Origin: a virus
IMG/VR virus record: IMGVR_UViG_3300025099_000082
Location: 1-32,412 of that record
Length of the DNA: 32,412 nt
Strand: one strand, 5' to 3'
Shown: positions 7,224-16,462 of the stretch, piece by piece
Layout: each line of letters opens with the position of its first letter
Position numbering within the stretch: the first letter of the stretch is position 1
Program-made: the position numbers and the translations under genes
Notes under the pieces: generated by a model
The model's database searches: none
Told to the model about the DNA's origin: nothing
Seen by the model: the letters and a program-made list of their open reading frames with translations, nothing else

Positions 7224-8728
7224 GCCTTCCTTGATTTTGGGTGTTTCTTAGGTAGCAAATCATAATCCGTTGTGTACTTTGGATTCTGAGGTCTACCGTT
7301 CTTTATTAAGTATAGATAGGCATTAACCCTTGCAAAAGCCCACTGAGAAGCTGACCTAACTTTAGGGCTATGAGATGTGTTAAAAGCTCCAAGACCACGC
7401 TGAAAAACAGAGGCAAGGACACCAGTAGTAACACCATAACCCAATTTACTTTTATATTTCTTATTGAATTCATCAGATTTCTTTTTAAGTGATGCTTTGT
7501 CTTTAGCAGATACTTTAGCTCCCGTCTTTCCAGAAGCGTCTCCTTTAGCAGAACCCTCACCTTTAGGACTCTTATTAGGAGTGCCTGACTTGGGAGCTTT
7601 AGGACTTTTCTTTACATTACCCTTACTATCAACTTCAGCAAGTGTATGTTGCTTACATGGCATATACCAAGTTTTACCATCAAGTTCATGCTCATGATGC
7701 CCTTCGCATCCTAAGTCTTTAGCAGCTTTTTCTGCCATTTCTTTTGTAGAAAATGCTAACCTATCGTTTATAACAGCATAATCATCATCTATAACCATAG
7801 ATGCCATCTCTATTTCACCAAGACCTCTTAATTTACTTCTACTCCAAGAAAGTGCCGATAATCCACCCCAAGCATCATACATTAACTTGCCACATCCATC
7901 AGAATAGCTCTTAGAAGCCTCTAAATCGCTTTTGTGACGAGAGAGGAAGGAGTACATCCTTTTTATAGTAGACACCGTTAAATTGCTTCTAGAGGCTAAT
8001 TGGGAGGCTCTGCGTTTTCCTACAGCAGTTCCACAAGAACCCCAACCATTTTCATCAACGTATTTTAACACCTTCTTAGCGTTGTTTGACACAGACTCAG
8101 GGTAATCGTTAAATGTTTTTAGTTCGTACTTCTTTGAGTCAAGGAAGTCTTGTACCTCAAAAAGAATCTCTGTAGCTTCATTCTCGTTTATGTGGTTTTC
8201 TATCTTGGACATCTCAAGTTTATCAGTGAAATACCCCTCTATAGAGAATCCTTTTACTAATCCTGTTTTAACGTAGTTCTCCCACACTTCATCATTATTT
8301 ACCTTCATAGAAACCATCCAAGTCCCAACTGGCATATCCAGTCCATACTTTCTGCTTTTATCATGAACATCATCTTCTATAATCCAACTCTCTACTACAC
8401 TAAGCCCATTGAGTTCAGCTTCATGTTCCAATGTAGATTTGTTTTGATTACCCCTCATCAAGAATAATTCACTTGCTTTTCTTACAGTATCGTCAGAGAA
8501 ATAAATGTAGTATTCATCCTCTCCATCTGTACGATAAATATTCTTATTAGGAATTAGGGCAGCACCCATTAAAATACGTTTCTCCTTATCTATCTCAGCA
8601 AGATTAACTTTTGTTTGTTCTTTTAGGGCAATGAAGTTTTCTTCTATTGCAGGTTTATCTACAATAGATATAGCTTCTATTCCTGATAGTAAAGCATCTT
8701 CATCAATAAGTAATTCTATAATTCTCAT
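7220..8728 (-). CDS. XkdF-like prohead maturation protease with long C-terminal extension
   Basis: This is a 502-aa protein. Residues about 50-170 match the XkdF/Peptidase_S78_2 prohead protease pattern: RILMGAALIPNKNIYR, STLEHEAEL with the candidate catalytic His at 102, DMPVGTWMVSMKV, and GLVKGFSIEGYF with the candidate Ser at 162. The protein then continues. Residues about 205-300 form a domain with ENGWGSCGTAVGKRRASQLA, SRHKSDLE and SDGCGKLMYDAWGG. Residues 325-362 contain EGHHEHELDGKTWYMPC. A K/S/P/G linker spans 368-420. A terminal module has QRGLGAFNTSHSP and WAFARVNAYLYLIKNGRPQN. Typical prohead proteases are about 200 residues, so the extension is over half the protein. It would cleave scaffold and capsid; the extra domains are unknown. 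Confidence 0.78.
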   Translation of the reverse strand: MRIIELLIDEDALLSGIEAISIVDKPAIEENFIALKEQTKVNLAEIDKEKRILMGAALIPNKNIYRTDGEDEYYIYFSDDTVRKASELFLMRGNQNKSTLEHEAELNGLSVVESWIIEDDVHDKSRKYGLDMPVGTWMVSMKVNNDEVWENYVKTGLVKGFSIEGYFTDKLEMSKIENHINENEATEILFEVQDFLDSKKYELKTFNDYPESVSNNAKKVLKYVDENGWGSCGTAVGKRRASQLASRSNLTVSTIKRMYSFLSRHKSDLEASKSYSDGCGKLMYDAWGGLSALSWSRSKLRGLGEIEMASMVIDDDYAVINDRLAFSTKEMAEKAAKDLGCEGHHEHELDGKTWYMPCKQHTLAEVDSKGNVKKSPKAPKSGTPNKSPKGEGSAKGDASGKTGAKVSAKDKASLKKKSDEFNKKYKSKLGYGVTTGVLASVFQRGLGAFNTSHSPKVRSASQWAFARVNAYLYLIKNGRPQNPKYTTDYDLLPKKHPKSRKA

Positions 8729-8738
8729 AATTTATTAT

Positions 8739-10745
8739 TTAAAATGCAGCGATATTAACTGTTTTATCTGCAATGTTATTATAGGTTTCTAAATCATCCC
8801 ACACTAAATTAACTTTTTGTTCTTCTCTTGTTCTTGCTACAGCCATACTAAGCTGAGATGTTTCTGACGCTCCCACTACATTAAAGTCAGGTGCTTCTAC
8901 CGATGGAGCAGCTCCACCTACACCGCCTCCACTACCACCACCACCAGGTAACTTGGTTGCTAATATTTTTTTCACTTGAAGAAATCCAAAAGCCGCAGTA
9001 GCTGCTGCTTGAGCAATATTCCATGGTCCGTATGGTTTAGCTCCAAGAGCAGCAGTAACAGCCTCATAAGTGTTAATGGTAGCCATAGCTACAGATACAG
9101 CTTTACCTAAAGCACTACCTTCCCCTGCTATTGCAGTTATAGCTTGTGCGACATAGTTAGCGGTGGCTAATTTAGCATCTGCTTCATCTCGGTCAATTTT
9201 TTTATTTGTCTCAGCTAAAGCTTCTTTCGCATTAGTTATTTGTTGTTCTATACCAATAGTTTCTTCTCCCGCTACAATAGCTGCTGTTCTTTGCCTTTCA
9301 AGGTTATCTAAGACTGTTTGGGTTTTTGCCTCTTCTAATTGTCGTTGAATATCTATTCTATCAAAATCATTACGAGCCATGGACATCTCAAACTTTTCTT
9401 GAGCAATAATCCTTGCATTTAATTCCTTTTCGAGTAATTCCGTTGCTTTATCTAAATCCTCTAACTTTCGTTGATTTAATTTTCGACTTGTTTCGGTATC
9501 TATTTGTATTAAATACTCATTAAGTGATGTTCTTGAATCTGCTATGGCTCTGTCAGCAATTTTTTGTGCTTTGGCTCTATCATCAGCATTTTTTATTGCA
9601 TCTACCCTTTGCTGTTGCCTTTCTGCAAAATCTCTTTGCTTTAATTTAGCTATTTCCTTCGTGGCATCTGCCTCCGCTTTAATCTCTATATCTTTATTAC
9701 TCACTAAAGATTTAGATATTCTATTATCTGATTCTATTATTTCTTTCTCGAAATTAAGCTGACCTGCTACAAAATCCCTCCTTGATTCTTTGTTCTTTTT
9801 CTGTTGTTTTTTCCTGTCTAAACCGAGGTTTATTTCGAGTTTCTTTAAATTATCCAGAGCTTCTTCATATCGTATTACAGCTATAGTTTGGTCATCTTGA
9901 AGCTGTGTTAATTTCTCGGCATCTCCTTCTTTTGTGGCTTTGTTTATTTCATCCCTTATAATTTTTAATTCCTCTAATGCTCCTTTTTCTGCAACCCTTG
10001 CATCTACGAGCTCATTATATTTTAGCAGGAAGTTGTTTAGAGAAGCTTCATCTGTTTTATCTATCTTCAAGAATTCAGCCGCTTTCTCTATTTCTGGGAA
10101 TTTATAGATTAACCTATCATATGTTTTTACTAATTGGTCAAATCCAAGATTAGTTCTCGCCCTTATAAGATTCAATTCTTCAAATAAACCTGCTTGGTCT
10201 CTCAGTGACTGAGTTGCATCATCTATTTTCTTTTTGAATTCATCGGCAGCCTTTGAGCTTCCCATGAAAAAATCGTATATATCGTCACCAAAAGCAATTA
10301 GTAATTGAACAGCAATTAATATACCTCCAGTACCAAGTAAACTCTTTCCTAATTCTTTTAAGGAATTTACAACTCCACCTGCTGTTTTACTAAAACTAAA
10401 AAATAAACTAACAAGCTGACCTAAGTTGTTAGCCATGCCTTGAAATCCATAGGCAGCATCAGAAGCCAACCTCGAACCTTCTAAAAGTATAGCATTATTT
10501 AATCCTGCTTGTGCTCTAAGTGGTTTTCCTGCATTAGCTACTTTTAACTGTTCTATTGCTTGTTCTCTAAATGAAGCGGCAACCGAAGCATTTGTTATTT
10601 TTAATTTTTCAGCCTCAATTCTTTGTATTTTTTCAGCTTCGGTAAGCTGACTTAAATCTTTAGTAGTTTCTTTTACCGAATCAGAAACTTTTTTAGACCC
10701 CGTTTCGTCTACTCTAACCGATATTATAACAGATTTAGTTGCCAT
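8739..10745 (-). CDS. Tail tape measure protein
   Basis: This 668-aa protein is dominated by long amphipathic helices and coiled coil at about residues 160-540, rich in Lys, Glu, Ala and Gln. Hydrophobic segments occur near residues 110-160 (SLLGTGGILIAVQLLIAFGD) and 535-595 (Ala-rich, with AMATINTYEAVTAALGAKPY). A Gly-rich linker sits at about 600-612, followed by a short C-terminal region. This is the classic tape-measure layout, and the YEAVTAALGA stretch before a VKKI helix is common in Bacteroidota phage tape measures. At the usual 0.15 nm per residue it predicts a tail of roughly 100 nm, if unprocessed. Its start overlaps the end of a 48-codon gene. Confidence 0.82.
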   Translation of the reverse strand: MATKSVIISVRVDETGSKKVSDSVKETTKDLSQLTEAEKIQRIEAEKLKITNASVAASFREQAIEQLKVANAGKPLRAQAGLNNAILLEGSRLASDAAYGFQGMANNLGQLVSLFFSFSKTAGGVVNSLKELGKSLLGTGGILIAVQLLIAFGDDIYDFFMGSSKAADEFKKKIDDATQSLRDQAGLFEELNLIRARTNLGFDQLVKTYDRLIYKFPEIEKAAEFLKIDKTDEASLNNFLLKYNELVDARVAEKGALEELKIIRDEINKATKEGDAEKLTQLQDDQTIAVIRYEEALDNLKKLEINLGLDRKKQQKKNKESRRDFVAGQLNFEKEIIESDNRISKSLVSNKDIEIKAEADATKEIAKLKQRDFAERQQQRVDAIKNADDRAKAQKIADRAIADSRTSLNEYLIQIDTETSRKLNQRKLEDLDKATELLEKELNARIIAQEKFEMSMARNDFDRIDIQRQLEEAKTQTVLDNLERQRTAAIVAGEETIGIEQQITNAKEALAETNKKIDRDEADAKLATANYVAQAITAIAGEGSALGKAVSVAMATINTYEAVTAALGAKPYGPWNIAQAAATAAFGFLQVKKILATKLPGGGGSGGGVGGAAPSVEAPDFNVVGASETSQLSMAVARTREEQKVNLVWDDLETYNNIADKTVNIAAF

Positions 10746-10881
10746 AGTATTGTCTTTTTAGTTGTTTCTTAGCTTCACTCCAATTTCCCACTGCCTTATA
10801 CTTACCTTTAGCTATATCTATATTTTCAGATTGACCATACCAGTCATCTATACTTAGTAAATCTATGATGTTCTTTATCAT
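10735..10881 (-). CDS. 48-aa small protein preceding the tape measure
   Basis: An ATG at 10881 overlaps the preceding stop as ATGA and opens 48 codons: MIKNIIDLLSIDDWYGQ, an acidic start, then KYKAVGNWSEAKKQLKRQYY. Its stop overlaps the tape-measure start by 11 bases. Without it there would be a 132-base gap in an otherwise packed operon. Mainly helical; the function is unknown, and a small tail assembly helper is a guess from position. Confidence 0.6.
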   Translation of the reverse strand: MIKNIIDLLSIDDWYGQSENIDIAKGKYKAVGNWSEAKKQLKRQYYGN

Positions 10882-13148
10882 ATTATATTATCTAGTGTTG
10901 GTATCAAGTTTAATAGTTCTATTTCTGTTGCCCCTATTTTTAGGTTTGTCTTTATAGAATTTATTCTAAATAGTCTATCATGTATCTTTATCTGGTCATT
11001 CAACTTATATCTCACAAGAATCTTAGCAGGAAGGAAACATTTATACCTAAATATTCTTTTACTTTCGTTGTAAGCTCCTGAGATATAGTTTATATAGTAT
11101 TTTCCAAATAATGAGTTATCTGCAACTATTAAGTCTGAGTCAGACTCCCTATAAACTTTAAGTTGCCATTCGTCAAACTCAGTGTCAAAGTTTAAACTAT
11201 TAGCAGGAGGTGTAGTTGGTGTTCCTTCCTCATTGGAATTAGATGGTCTCCAGTAAGTTGTTATTTCATCTACTGAATCAGAAATCCAATTTATACCATT
11301 ACCATCGGATATAGTTTGATTTATTCCGTAGAAAAGCAAGGGTTCTATCTTCTGAGGACTGTAATTCCCTGTTGGGGTTGACTTCTCTGTAGTCGAGTCT
11401 TCGTGTTTAAAGCTACCCCCCGCTGCATACCCCCATTGTATATCAGTTAGATTCTCATTTTCAGATGCAGGTGTTGCCCCTATATCAAACAGTCTTTCGT
11501 ATTTAAGATGAGAAAATGGTACTTCAACCTTGTAATCTACCCCTGAATCATATTCATCTGGTGCAGAATAAATCGTATTTCCAAAAACTTTATTGTGGGT
11601 AGCTTCATGAGCTGCCATTAAAGCAGTATCGGTTTTCTCATATTCAAAAGATACATTTGCAAATGGTCTAGCTACCTCGATTTCATGGGACTCTACATCT
11701 ACAAAATCCACTATATCTATAGTGCCTTTAGATTGATTATTGACAGCATCGGCATAGTAATCATCAAGTGTTCTAACCTCTATAACTGGAACAGATGCCA
11801 ATGGTTCTTGCACATAGGCAGTCAAGTTAAAAACTCTAAATAATCCTGACAAGAAATCTATTGCCTTTATGTCTGGCAAGTGATTTACAAGGTCTTGTTC
11901 TGGCAATGTTGTAGAACCCAATGCATTAAAAGCATTGTAGGTATCTTCAACTAAAGTCTCAAAAGCCACCTTCTTTCTTAGAGTAAGTCCAGAAGTAAAG
12001 GTTATACTACCGCCAAATGATTCTACCTCCCATCTAATTCTATATGTCCTTGGCTCTGCATTTTTTACATTTGCATTTTGATAATTAACATTAGAGGGTA
12101 GAGTTATCGTTTGATTACCCCCAGAGGCTGATATCTCAGATACAACGCTCCCTGTTATTTCATCAATAGCCTTAAGCACCACATTATCATAACTACCTGC
12201 GCTTATGGTTATGTTAAATTCAGATTCGTATCTTATTACATCGAAACTATCACTTGCCCAAGGGTCTTGTGTAAAAGTCCAAGTATCATCTACTATGGTT
12301 AAATTGCTATCCGTAGGAGCAGAAGAAGCAGTAAGTCCAGTTATAGATTTGCTGTTGGATATTTCCCCTGATGTGCCATAATTTATTATTTCTCCACCCT
12401 CTCTTGATAACCAAAGATATAGATTATCCAGTGGTGTAGTATCGAAGAATCCTGTGAACGATAAGGTATATTTAGATTCTATAGCCTCTATTAGTTTAGT
12501 TACTTTTATTGCAGGTTTTAGGTCTGTGTAAGCAACCCCTCTTGTCGAATCTGGCGATGAGGAATCGTGATATATATTGCCATCATAATTAGGGGATGCA
12601 GAAGAAGAGTCGTGATATAGTCTTTTTTCTGATGTTATGAGAGGGTATATAATATCCCCACCAAACAAACCGTTAGTAAGTCCTTCCTTTACAGTTGCAC
12701 TGTTATAAGTTAATCTCTCTAAGTCTGAATCTAAATTAGAAACCAATGCGGTTAATTTCTCTTCTTTTAGAGCCTCTCTTAGTTTAATCAGACCTCCATA
12801 GAATATAATCGTGTAACTAGCCGCCTTATTATTTTTCATCTCTGTAGACTGGAGATATATGTAACCGTCCCTAAAGGGCATATAATTCAAATTTATTTTA
12901 GCTAATTTCTTAGTAGCACCATTGAATCCTTTGACATCTGGGTTATAGAAATGCTTGAACAGTTTGTTGTTCCTATCGTTAGCAGGAATCTTAAATGTTC
13001 TTGAGTAGTCAGCGAATATCTTAGAGAAGTCTTTTATATCTTGTATAGAAGAAATCAACGTCATAGATTCGTCCTCGAATAAATCAACCCTAGCATATTC
13101 TTGATTATCGTCACTACTCTTATCAATATATAACTGTACGTCTATCAT
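10878..13148 (-). CDS. Large tail/baseplate structural protein
   Basis: This is a 756-aa protein. Its N-terminal 120 residues contain SSIQDIKDFSKIFADYSRTF, then KIPANDRNNKLFKHFYNPDV. This IQDIKDFSK...FKIPA...N.LFKH.YN pattern is one I recall from large structural proteins of Bacteroidota siphoviruses. The remainder is beta-rich, with segments such as YTIIFYGGLIKLREAL, DIVDFVDVESHEIEVARPFA and a C-terminal LNDQIKIHDRLFRINSIKTN. A position directly upstream of the tape measure with two other tail proteins suggests a distal tail or baseplate hub protein. It shares a 4-base overlap with the preceding gene. Exact role unproven. Confidence 0.6.
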   Translation of the reverse strand: MIDVQLYIDKSSDDNQEYARVDLFEDESMTLISSIQDIKDFSKIFADYSRTFKIPANDRNNKLFKHFYNPDVKGFNGATKKLAKINLNYMPFRDGYIYLQSTEMKNNKAASYTIIFYGGLIKLREALKEEKLTALVSNLDSDLERLTYNSATVKEGLTNGLFGGDIIYPLITSEKRLYHDSSSASPNYDGNIYHDSSSPDSTRGVAYTDLKPAIKVTKLIEAIESKYTLSFTGFFDTTPLDNLYLWLSREGGEIINYGTSGEISNSKSITGLTASSAPTDSNLTIVDDTWTFTQDPWASDSFDVIRYESEFNITISAGSYDNVVLKAIDEITGSVVSEISASGGNQTITLPSNVNYQNANVKNAEPRTYRIRWEVESFGGSITFTSGLTLRKKVAFETLVEDTYNAFNALGSTTLPEQDLVNHLPDIKAIDFLSGLFRVFNLTAYVQEPLASVPVIEVRTLDDYYADAVNNQSKGTIDIVDFVDVESHEIEVARPFANVSFEYEKTDTALMAAHEATHNKVFGNTIYSAPDEYDSGVDYKVEVPFSHLKYERLFDIGATPASENENLTDIQWGYAAGGSFKHEDSTTEKSTPTGNYSPQKIEPLLFYGINQTISDGNGINWISDSVDEITTYWRPSNSNEEGTPTTPPANSLNFDTEFDEWQLKVYRESDSDLIVADNSLFGKYYINYISGAYNESKRIFRYKCFLPAKILVRYKLNDQIKIHDRLFRINSIKTNLKIGATEIELLNLIPTLDNII

Positions 13149-14233
13149 CTAATATCTTGGATATAGTTGTTTGCTATAGTAAATTCTACTGTAAAGTCTA
13201 TGAGTTTCTCATTCACTTCTTTTTTCTCTTGGAATGAAGTGGTTTTAGGAACTACAGGTGTGATGTCTCCATCTTGGTGAATCCAACAATGTTCAGTCAC
13301 CATGAGTTGTTTTATAACTTCATTATGGTCTTCTGTAATGAATCCTGTGTTCATTTTAAGCATTTCTGATGCTCTAACATCTGTAGATTGTTTTGAATGG
13401 TCATACTGGCTATAAGAAACCCCTGTAGACCCTATATTTAGTATCGAACGTTTGTAATCATCTCTTTCAGCTTCGAAAGAATCATCTCTACGTTTAAAGA
13501 ACCACAAATCTTGCATCACCCCAAATTTATTCAAGAAGGATACTCTATGAGGAGTGTATTTACATTCTTTTAAACATCTTATATATCTTGTTTCGGTAGT
13601 ACCATTAGGACTGGTTACAATCACCTTATCAGATTCAGGTGGCACTTCCTTCTGCTCTTGAAATAAAGTAGAATCTGCTGTTCTTATAGATACTTGACTA
13701 ATTCTATAATTATCTGTAGTGTTATCTATTTTAACACCCCTTGAATCTATAGATATATCGGTAACTGACCCACCTATCTTATAAGCAATCAATGAAGTGT
13801 TACCCTTAAAGTATTCTACTTTGTATGTACCATCTGTTGATACATAAACTGGTATATAAGCTCTTTTACCACAGTCTATATAAAAATATGTGTTTGATGC
13901 CAAAAAAGATGTGCTTAGAGTTGGATTTATCCCATCCTTAAATTCACCATATCCAAGAAAAGCTATAGCTCTTTTTGTTAGTGTGTCTATAGAATCATCA
14001 TCAAATGTTCTTGTTATATCAAAGTCTACCCATGCAGTTTGTTTTATAGTATCATAGTCACCATCGAAGTAAACATCTATATAATCTTTTACTAATTCAG
14101 CTACCTCGAAAACTATAATTTCCTCATCTGGAATTAGACTTTTTTCTAGAGTATATTGAGGGTCGCTTGGTCTTTCCCCTGCTACGCCAGTGTATATATA
14201 TATTTCTAATTTAGCTTTTGATATTGTTGCCAT
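13145..14233 (-). CDS. Tail/baseplate structural protein
   Basis: This 362-aa beta-rich protein starts MATISKAKLEIYIYTG. The N-terminal half has VFEVAELVKDYIDVYFDGDY and a segment around YIDCGKRAYIPVY. The C-terminal half has ECKYTPHRVSFLNKFGVMQD followed by LWFFKRRDDSFE, then FITEDHNEVIKQLMVTEHCW. The R-x-x-FLNKFG...D.WFFK and NEVIKQLM elements recur in phages of Bacteroidota beside the 756-aa type protein, so the two probably work together at the tail end. It overlaps that gene by four bases. No enzymatic motif is seen. Confidence 0.55.
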   Translation of the reverse strand: MATISKAKLEIYIYTGVAGERPSDPQYTLEKSLIPDEEIIVFEVAELVKDYIDVYFDGDYDTIKQTAWVDFDITRTFDDDSIDTLTKRAIAFLGYGEFKDGINPTLSTSFLASNTYFYIDCGKRAYIPVYVSTDGTYKVEYFKGNTSLIAYKIGGSVTDISIDSRGVKIDNTTDNYRISQVSIRTADSTLFQEQKEVPPESDKVIVTSPNGTTETRYIRCLKECKYTPHRVSFLNKFGVMQDLWFFKRRDDSFEAERDDYKRSILNIGSTGVSYSQYDHSKQSTDVRASEMLKMNTGFITEDHNEVIKQLMVTEHCWIHQDGDITPVVPKTTSFQEKKEVNEKLIDFTVEFTIANNYIQDIR

Positions 14234-14247
14234 TTATTTATATTTTA

Positions 14248-15405
14248 TTAGAAAGACCATGCAGCGTAACTTTGAGTAAAGATGTTCTCTACAGTCTCAC
14301 CTCCAATTACAGATGTTCCATGTTGTCCTTGTTTTACTTGTAGTATGTTTTCTTCGTAAGCAGAAGGATTAAAATATATAACCCTTTGCGTTTGGTCTCT
14401 AAATATTTGTTGGTAGTATGATTCTGCTGTAATTCTTGGTACAGGTATACTCGGAACATTACTAGAACTTCCATACCCATAGAAATTGTAATCTGAGTAA
14501 GCTCTTGGACTTGCCCATTCTAATTGTCCTGAATTTGGATTTTGGAATAAACCTGTTATCTCATAATCAATTTTATTTAGAGTTACTTGGTCATTAGTAC
14601 CTTCAGTAATAAACTTAATTCCTATGCTGTTATACTGGTCTGCTAATAATTCTTCATTTGATACAGTTATTACTGAACCACCCCCTGTATAGTTATATCC
14701 AGTTTGAGTACTAAATACTATTAATTTTGTAGTACTTGCGGAAATATTTAAGATTGCTTGAGTAAGCGTTTCTATAAGCTCACCATTAATATATATCTCC
14801 ATTCTAATCGAACTACTTAAAGTATCAACATATTGAAACGGTAATCTCATTAATAATGTGTAAGTGCCAGTATCTAATGTATTGTTTGCAGGAGTTCCAA
14901 CTGAAGGTGTTTCTACTTGTGTTTCGTCGGGACAAGCCATTATCAACTGATAATCATCAGTAGCCATAGGAGCCTCTACTGTTATTGTAAGTGTAGATGC
15001 TGAATCTGTACTTCTTGTAATTGGAATACCACCTTGAGCTGTTCCGCTACTCAATCCAGTTAATTCGGATGCAGGTACACCTGCTTTCAACAAGTCACCC
15101 TCATGTTCATTATTACCCTTATATCCCACAACTGTGGGAGATGCATCCTCCGTAAGTTGATACGTGATTTTTACAGGGATGTTGATGGTGAAATTTATAG
15201 TAAACGTGCCACTTCGATTAGTTACATCTACTTCGTAGACTCGAATACCTACATCCTCTCCTATGTTAATTTGTTCTCCACACCCCAATGGTTGAGTTAT
15301 TGTTGCAGGGGGGGTATAATCAGGTGGGGCATCAGCTGAATCTACTGTTAGATAATACGGACTCCTAACATTTATTTTCTCTACTTCGCCTGTTGATGTT
15401 GCCAT
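14248..15405 (-). CDS. Putative tail structural protein (beta-rich)
   Basis: This is a 385-aa protein beginning MATSTGEVEKINVRSPYYLT. It is rich in Thr, Ser, Gly and Pro with many predicted strands and few helices. A middle segment (DTGTYTLLMRLPFQYVDTLS) and SIRMEIYINGELIETL suggest beta-sandwich domains, and the C-terminus has LQVKQGQHGTSVIGGETVEN. No catalytic motif or membrane segment. Genes on both sides are tail completion and baseplate types, so it is likely a tail tube, tail tip or baseplate wedge component. The ordinary tail-tube gene position (beside the chaperone) makes it an alternative tail tube candidate, though it is long for that. Confidence 0.5.
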   Translation of the reverse strand: MATSTGEVEKINVRSPYYLTVDSADAPPDYTPPATITQPLGCGEQINIGEDVGIRVYEVDVTNRSGTFTINFTINIPVKITYQLTEDASPTVVGYKGNNEHEGDLLKAGVPASELTGLSSGTAQGGIPITRSTDSASTLTITVEAPMATDDYQLIMACPDETQVETPSVGTPANNTLDTGTYTLLMRLPFQYVDTLSSSIRMEIYINGELIETLTQAILNISASTTKLIVFSTQTGYNYTGGGSVITVSNEELLADQYNSIGIKFITEGTNDQVTLNKIDYEITGLFQNPNSGQLEWASPRAYSDYNFYGYGSSSNVPSIPVPRITAESYYQQIFRDQTQRVIYFNPSAYEENILQVKQGQHGTSVIGGETVENIFTQSYAAWSF

Positions 15406-15407
15406 AA

Positions 15408-15980
15408 TTATTCTATAATATATTCGTCTCCTTTTTTAGTGTAACCTGCCATCTTGAATATTTCGTCTAAATTCAAATTGATATCCTTTGCTATTGGGTC
15501 TGCTATAGAATTTATTTTTTGCATCGCAATCTCAATAGCATCGTCTATGAAATTAGCGGGTCTTATTCCTTCCCTTCTTATTTTATTCTGGATGGCAAAT
15601 GCTAATTGTTTTATTCTGTATTGTCTATCTTTAACTTTGGCGAACTTACCAGCGGCATCTTTCAACTTTACAGGCTTACTTTTTATCCAAGGTATCAACT
15701 TGCCTGTAGAAGGAGGTGTGCCAGATTTTCTGCCTTCATCAACTGCCTTACCATATTCCAATCCTTGAATATCATATGAAAATCCTGAATCCGTTTTTTG
15801 ATACATTGATTTAAGACTTCTTGCCAATTCTCCTGTATCATTAATTTTTCCACTATAGCTGCCTCTTGAACCGCTTCTTGTTCTGTTACGCTCTAATTCA
15901 ATACGCAGAAGCTCAACCAATCTCTTAGAGAATGATTTCATGTAGGCATCTGTATTTTTGAATTTAGTAACTATAGACAT
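15408..15980 (-). CDS. HK97 gp10-like tail/neck completion protein
   Basis: This 190-aa basic protein has a helical N-terminus (SFSKRLVELLRIELERNRT), then a segment typical of the HK97 gp10/tail-completion fold: DTGELARSLKSM, then YDIQGLEYGKAVDEGRKSGT and KLIPWIKSKPV. These proteins sit in the head-tail interface and help join or complete tails. Its start overlaps the preceding gene by ten bases, a place where gp10-like and tail-terminator genes usually pair. The C-terminal 60 residues (RPANFIDDAIE) match the family's end. Confidence 0.68.
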   Translation of the reverse strand: MSIVTKFKNTDAYMKSFSKRLVELLRIELERNRTRSGSRGSYSGKINDTGELARSLKSMYQKTDSGFSYDIQGLEYGKAVDEGRKSGTPPSTGKLIPWIKSKPVKLKDAAGKFAKVKDRQYRIKQLAFAIQNKIRREGIRPANFIDDAIEIAMQKINSIADPIAKDINLNLDEIFKMAGYTKKGDEYIIE

Positions 15981-16462
15981 GAGCTTCCATCAGCGTTAAT
16001 TAGTGCCATATCATTATTGGGGACTTCTATATTGATAACCATTGACCAACCAGTGAGCAGATTCTCGAACCTATCCTCGAACAAACTCGCAGTTGCAGCT
16101 TCATTAAGTTCAAAGTCATTCGTTTCCATGCCACCTCTACGAAGTGAGCTTTGCAATCCATTAACAACAGTAAGCATTGAATTAAGAATATCTTGTTTGT
16201 TATCCAATCCCAAGTGAGGTTTTGCCACCCCTTGTTTATCGTCTTTATCTTCATCTACAATATCCATCACTATAACATTCATCGAAAAGGTCATCTTAAA
16301 TTCATCGAAAGTGACATCGTTTACATTAACATGGGCAAGTGGGAATATTGTCTGTTTAGACAAGTCTACCTCCATGATATCACCGAATGTTACGGTATTG
16401 ATACTATTGTTGCCAATTAAATAATTGTAGATATTGTCAATAAGGTTATAATATGTCTTCAT
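15971..16462 (-). CDS. Putative tail terminator/completion protein
   Basis: This 163-aa protein starts MKTYYNLIDNIYNYLIGNN. It then has FPLAHVNVNDVTFDEFKMTF followed by SMNVIVMDIVDEDKDD, and ends with NLLTGWSMVINIEVPNN. The alternating helix and strand layout with an aspartate-rich loop resembles tail terminator or minor tail completion proteins that cap the tail tube. Its ATG overlaps the stop of the frameshifted tail chaperone product (TAATG), and its 3' end overlaps the gp10-like gene, so all three are translationally coupled. Family assignment is by position and fold pattern. Confidence 0.55.
   Translation of the reverse strand: MKTYYNLIDNIYNYLIGNNSINTVTFGDIMEVDLSKQTIFPLAHVNVNDVTFDEFKMTFSMNVIVMDIVDEDKDDKQGVAKPHLGLDNKQDILNSMLTVVNGLQSSLRRGGMETNDFELNEAATASLFEDRFENLLTGWSMVINIEVPNNDMALINADGSSCL

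Noticed and set aside
7306-7560. 84-codon minus frame within the protease C-terminal part
   Set aside because: Alternative frame of a gene whose main frame carries recognisable motifs; composition typical of a shadow frame.
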